From: Bacteriovoracaceae bacterium
GTDB lineage: Bacteria; Bdellovibrionota; UBA1018
Assembly (NCBI GenBank): GCA_947446835.1
Contig: CANFHS010000012.1
Span: forward strand, 1-17,190
Direction of reading: 5' to 3'
Length of the DNA: 17,190 nt
The notes beneath the pieces were generated by a model. The model worked only from the letters and a program-made list of their open reading frames with translations. It was not told the origin of the DNA and did not search any database. Shown here in pieces: positions 14,004-17,190 of the stretch. Position numbers and translations under genes: made by a program. Numbering within the stretch: position 1 is the first letter of the stretch; each line of letters opens with the position of its first letter.

Positions 14004-15752
14004 CAACCGCATCCTGCCGAACTTCAGGCAGGCTACCGCCGCCAGGAATGGCAGGAAATATCCCAGGATGGCGCCCGGAGAAGCGCCGCCGTCGGTCGGG
14101 GGCCCCGAGTCGCCGCGCACGATCCGGACGTTGCCGCAGAAGCCGATGCCCCCGCCATCCTGGACCGAATGCCGCTCGGGAGGGCCCGGCGGACTCGAGT
14201 ACGTCGCGAACGCCTCGGACGTGCGGCAGCGCGCCGCCTGGGAAACCTGCTCCAGGTTGGAGGTGGACGACTGCTCCACGGCAGCCGTGATCAGGACGAA
14301 TGGCACCTGGTCCAGGCTCATGAAGCCGGACGGGTAACTTTCCGCCCCGAGTCGACCCTGCTGCACACTGAGTGTGTAATCTCCGGCAGGAAGCCCGCGG
14401 GCCAGGAGAGCCGAGTCGTGGTTCACATAGCCCGAGTCGGCGCTCCGGTACACGGGGTCCAGGGCATCGTAGGTGACCTCCCGGCCCGACGAGTCCAGGA
14501 GCTGCACCCGCGTTTCAACCGGCGAAAAGAGGCTGTAGCCCAGGACATGGATCTCGAGATTTCCGGAGATCCGCCCCAGGCGGTAGAACGTCTGTCCCGA
14601 ATCGAGCCGATCCACAAGGCCCGCCACCTGGCCGGGCACCGGGTGCAGATCGGGGGCCGTGGCCAGCGCGCCCGTGCCGGGCAAGGCCGAGATCGCGGCC
14701 AAAGTCCCGCTACCTTCAGCGCACTGGGCAACCAGGGTCGGCGCCGATCCAGTCCCCCCGGACGGAACGGTGACCGCCTTGGTCCGGCCGCTGCCGTCCA
14801 CCCCCAGGAACGTCCGCGCAAAGAGGCGACCGCCGCCGCAGACCTGCGCGTCCATGCCCTGGTAGAAAGGCGGCAGGCTGCGAGGGCCCGCAAAGAAAGG
14901 CTCGGCCAGTACGAAGTACTCGCCGGGCAGCAGTCCCCCGATCCGGTAGTGTCCGGCGGGATCGGTGAGTCCCGTGGCGGCCACCGTGCCCTTCCGCGCC
15001 GAGATGGCAGCCACGTGCGCCCCGAACACCGGGCGCCCCGTGTGCTCGGAGACGACCTGCCCGCTCAGGAGCCCCCGCCCTCCCCCCGTTTCGCCCCGGG
15101 TGATGACCTGGATCGCGCTCTGCTCATCGCAGCCCAGATGCGCCTGCTCCGGGGCCTCCACGGCCAGCATCGCGCTCTGGAGCCCCCCACTGTGGGACAA
15201 GCCATAGGCATGGCCCAACTCGTGGGTGATGACGTTCTCGATGAAGACCCGGCGACGGTCCAAGGATCCTCCGTTGCCCGAGCCGGAGGTGTCTGCCGGA
15301 TTCAGGGTCAGCTCGTAGGCCGAATCATTGAGCTCGATGTCCGCCTCGACGATCTCGCCCGAGGAGGTGTTGTACCAGACCTGGGTCAGACCCAGCACCT
15401 CGGCGGGCATGGGGCTGCCCGAGTTGGACGAGAAATAGATGCTCGACAACCCGTTCATCTCGCCGTTGGGCTCGTAGGTGCCGCGATCGGTTCCCTGCCA
15501 GTAATCAAAGCTCACCGCGCCGCCGGACGCGGCTTGCCACCGCTGCAGCCCTCGCACCACGGCCCCGAAAAAATCCGAGGCCCCGATTCCGCTGCTGTTG
15601 GTGGAATTTCCCGCCAGAGGCAGGCGCGGAGTTCCCACCCAGTGCACCGGAGTGCCCGAGGACGTGACCGTCCGGGTGTAGGCAAACACCGTCGTCGAGA
15701 CCGGAGCGCAAAAGCCCACGCAAAACAGCAACGCAGACAGAAACCGTCCCAT
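13992..15752 (-). CDS. Exported matrixin-like zinc metalloprotease with C-terminal anchor
   Basis: A 586-residue protein. It has a Sec signal peptide (MGRFLSALLFCVGFCAPVST, cleavage near VFA at residue 24) and a catalytic domain with the zinc motif HELGHAYGLSH (HExxHxxGxxH, His177, Glu178) and a downstream SAML that can serve as the metzincin Met-turn. A beta domain resembling a carboxypeptidase regulatory domain follows (LLSGQVVSEHTGRPVFGAHV, GHYRIGGLLPGEYFVLAEPF). A second beta region contains the SLSVQ-type LPAGDYTLSVQQG. The C-terminus has one membrane helix (GAILGYFLPFLAAVACLKF) and a basic tail RMRLLRT, like a surface-sorting or anchoring signal. Start at 15752 is chosen for the signal peptide and a GGGGGAG site 8 bases upstream; a GTG at 15794 is possible but poorer. 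Substrate unknown. Confidence 0.88.
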   Translation of the reverse strand: MGRFLSALLFCVGFCAPVSTTVFAYTRTVTSSGTPVHWVGTPRLPLAGNSTNSSGIGASDFFGAVVRGLQRWQAASGGAVSFDYWQGTDRGTYEPNGEMNGLSSIYFSSNSGSPMPAEVLGLTQVWYNTSSGEIVEADIELNDSAYELTLNPADTSGSGNGGSLDRRRVFIENVITHELGHAYGLSHSGGLQSAMLAVEAPEQAHLGCDEQSAIQVITRGETGGGRGLLSGQVVSEHTGRPVFGAHVAAISARKGTVAATGLTDPAGHYRIGGLLPGEYFVLAEPFFAGPRSLPPFYQGMDAQVCGGGRLFARTFLGVDGSGRTKAVTVPSGGTGSAPTLVAQCAEGSGTLAAISALPGTGALATAPDLHPVPGQVAGLVDRLDSGQTFYRLGRISGNLEIHVLGYSLFSPVETRVQLLDSSGREVTYDALDPVYRSADSGYVNHDSALLARGLPAGDYTLSVQQGRLGAESYPSGFMSLDQVPFVLITAAVEQSSTSNLEQVSQAARCRTSEAFATYSSPPGPPERHSVQDGGGIGFCGNVRIVRGDSGPPTDGGASPGAILGYFLPFLAAVACLKFGRMRLLRT

Positions 15753-15803
15753 CCTTGAGACTCCCCCGGGAGGCAACCTTGCCCCCCGAATCACCCTGGT
15801 TTT

Positions 15804-16628
15804 TCAGCGCTTGCGCAGGAGCCGCAGCAGGACTCCCGCCAGAAGCGCAGCAACCCCTCCCCAGACCCAGATCCTTGGGTCGTGCGAGGAGGAAGCCGCC
15901 TTGCTTCCTTCCTCTTCAGGTTGCAATCCAGGTGCCGCATCGCCAGTGGCCAAGGGCTGCGGGATCGGCCTCTGGAGCGCCTCAGCGGATCCCTGCGATT
16001 TCACGGGAATCGCGGATTTGTCGGGAACCGGGACCGCGTCGCGTGCCTGCTCGCGCACCAGGCTGCGAAGCGCGTCCAGGGTCCATTTTTTCACGGGGCC
16101 GGTGCCATCTTGGCCATGCCCCGGTTCGTCGGAATGTCCGGCATGCGTCACCCTGCTGACGCCGGCGCCCACCAGGACTTCGCGACCCTCCTCGTCCTTC
16201 TCGACGCTGTACTTGCCCATCATCAGGCCGCGCACGTCATGCGAGCCATCCAGATTGGCGGGCCCCAGCAGCAGCACCACGTCTTCGCCGCGCTCGAACT
16301 TGGCCGCACCCGAAACCTGGAGGCCCACGCCATTCTTCTCGCCCCCGATCTCACGGATCATGGCGCGGTGGGAGTCGCCCAGCTGGCCCTTGAACACCTC
16401 GTCGACCTGGAATTCGTAATAGGTGTACAGCGCCTTGCGCCCGTCTCCACCCGCCGACCAGTCGGCATAGCTCATGCCGATCTTGCCCCGCGCGATGGTG
16501 GGCGCATCATGGACCGTGTCGGGAAACGGACGTTCCACGAAGCTCGTGGCCCACACCCGGCCCGGAAGAACCCCCAGAACCCCGATGGTCAGGACCCCAA
16601 TTGCCAGGACTCGCAGCAGCGTCTTCAT
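15804..16628 (-). CDS. Exported, C-terminally anchored partner of the matrixin
   Basis: A 274-residue protein with a signal peptide (MKTLLRVLAIGVLTIGVLGV, cleavage near VWA at residue 27). The body contains APTIARGKIGMSYADW, YTYYEFQVDEVFKG, EIGGEKNGVGLQVSG, KFERGEDVVLLLG and GLMMGKYSV. From memory, similar proteins sit beside matrixin-family proteases in other bacteria; I know no name or function. A His-rich patch THAGHSDEPGHG (161-172) could bind metal. A Pro/Ser-rich spacer leads to a C-terminal helix (WVWGGVAALLAGVLLRLL) ending in RKR, matching the tail of the downstream protease. Start at 16628 has GGGAGGGG directly upstream; the open frame extends further without homology. It lies 51 bases before the protease start, so the two probably share a transcript. 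Confidence 0.82.
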   Translation of the reverse strand: MKTLLRVLAIGVLTIGVLGVLPGRVWATSFVERPFPDTVHDAPTIARGKIGMSYADWSAGGDGRKALYTYYEFQVDEVFKGQLGDSHRAMIREIGGEKNGVGLQVSGAAKFERGEDVVLLLGPANLDGSHDVRGLMMGKYSVEKDEEGREVLVGAGVSRVTHAGHSDEPGHGQDGTGPVKKWTLDALRSLVREQARDAVPVPDKSAIPVKSQGSAEALQRPIPQPLATGDAAPGLQPEEEGSKAASSSHDPRIWVWGGVAALLAGVLLRLLRKR

Positions 16629-16722
16629 CCCCTCCCATTTTGCGGGATTCCAGTGCGAAGCGGCAGAATATTTGATCCGGCTGGATCCACGCCGTCCCGA
16701 GCGGAAGCCCCGCCTCCCGTGA

Positions 16723-16734
16723 TACCCTGGGCTC
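16723..16734 (+). promoter_or_regulatory. Putative -10 element of the DUF457 gene, leaderless spacing
   Basis: TACCCT (16723-16728) ends 6 bases (GGGCTC) before the ATG at 16735, the same spacing seen at other operon starts in the window. No convincing -35 is present and no Shine-Dalgarno lies between, so this rests mainly on the recurring spacing. Confidence 0.3.
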
Positions 16735-17190
16735 ATGTTCGTGCTGGGTCACACCGGAATCGGTTCAAGATTGGCCAGTCCCTGGGCGCGAGGCCTGCCC
16801 TACGCTTGGCTCCTGGCAGGCACCCTTCTTCCCGACCTGATCGACAAGCCGCTTTATTACGGCGCTTCGTGGATGACAGGCCGGATCGGCGCGGAGCTGG
16901 GCCTGATCAGCGGCACCCGTACCGTCGGGCACACGGCCCTCTTCCTGCTGCTGCTGACCGCCCTGGCATGGACACGTCGCTCGCGCACGCTCGCGGCCCT
17001 GGCCTTGGGTACAGCCACCCACCTGCTGCTGGACAACCTCAGCGACCGGGCCCTGGGCGCGACGGAATCCTCGGCGCTCCAGGCGCTGGTGTTTCCGCTT
17101 CTGGGAGCGAGCTTCGGCGCGATCCCGTTCGGATCGCCCCAAGCTCACCTGCACTCACTGCTCAATCCGTTCACCGGCCTGACCGAAGTC
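16735..17190 (+). CDS. DUF457/YdjM-like membrane protein, 3'-truncated
   Basis: An open frame from ATG 16735 to the window end (152 codons, no stop reached). The product begins MFVLGHTGIGSRLAS, followed by a hydrophobic helix with LLAGTLLPDLIDKPLYYG, then SGTRTVGHTALFLLLLTALAW and LGTATHLLLDNLSD. The pattern GH, LLPDLIDKP, GHT, HLLLD is the signature of the membrane-bound DUF457 (YdjM-type, predicted metal-dependent hydrolase) family: conserved His and Asp residues at helix ends form a likely metal site. The family sits in the inner membrane and is poorly characterised. It is divergent from the protease-partner gene across a 106-base gap. Confidence 0.82.
   Translation, partial: MFVLGHTGIGSRLASPWARGLPYAWLLAGTLLPDLIDKPLYYGASWMTGRIGAELGLISGTRTVGHTALFLLLLTALAWTRRSRTLAALALGTATHLLLDNLSDRALGATESSALQALVFPLLGASFGAIPFGSPQAHLHSLLNPFTGLTEV

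Noticed and set aside
14169..15758. A 529-codon open frame on the + strand opposite the metalloprotease gene
   Set aside because: It is the antisense of a gene with signal peptide, HExxHxxGxxH and membrane anchor. The product is Arg/Gly/His-rich without recognisable features.
1..17190. tRNA, rRNA, CRISPR, insertion sequence, phage or defence genes
   Set aside because: Looked for on both strands. No cloverleaf-like segment, spaced direct repeats, transposase motifs or nuclease/toxin families were recognised.

Overview
The window comes from a GC-rich (about two thirds G+C by eye) Gram-negative bacterium. It encodes several exported lipoproteins, a C-terminally anchored metalloprotease, and housekeeping genes (rimO, queG, split transketolase, lon). 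The paired matrixin-type protease, the HDOD-like protein and the small envelope lipoproteins bring Myxococcota/Bdellovibrionota-like or other deep-branching bacteria to mind. No marker in the window settles the taxonomy, so this is only a guess. I see no rRNA, tRNA, CRISPR array, insertion sequence or phage gene. The window looks like a chromosomal core region, densely packed into short operons.

Layout. (1) 1-3138, + strand: the 3' part of rimO, a single-domain rhodanese, queG and a lipoprotein, with four-base overlaps at the last two junctions. (2) 5521-3148, - strand: a DHA2-type multidrug efflux protein overlapping a thioredoxin-fold protein with a DipZ-like C-terminal domain. (3) 5581-7379, + strand: the two halves of a split transketolase, overlapping by 4 bases. 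(4) 8917-7419, - strand: a divergent HDOD-like protein with a long Ala/Pro linker, coupled to a two-cluster ferredoxin. (5) 8983-10004, + strand: a CBS-pair protein coupled to a STAS/coiled-coil protein. A possible small proline-rich ORF follows in the 280-base gap before lon; this gap is the longest non-coding stretch. (6) 12804-10285, - strand: lon protease. (7) 13968-12893, - strand: an AMIN-like exported protein coupled to a lipoprotein. (8) 16628-13992, - strand: an exported protein of a type I associate with matrixins, followed by a matrixin-like metalloprotease. Both carry a C-terminal membrane helix with a basic tail. (9) 16735 to the end, + strand: the start of a DUF457/YdjM-like membrane protein that runs off the window.

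The most interesting pattern is regulatory. Seven genes that begin a transcription unit have a -10-like hexamer ending exactly 6 or 7 bases before the ATG (TANNNT in five, xATxxT in two) and no usable Shine-Dalgarno. By contrast, most operon-internal genes have clear GGAGG-type sites. This suggests that leaderless mRNAs are common at operon starts here. The other notable module is the protease pair at 13992-16628. I found no clearly new defence or mobile system.
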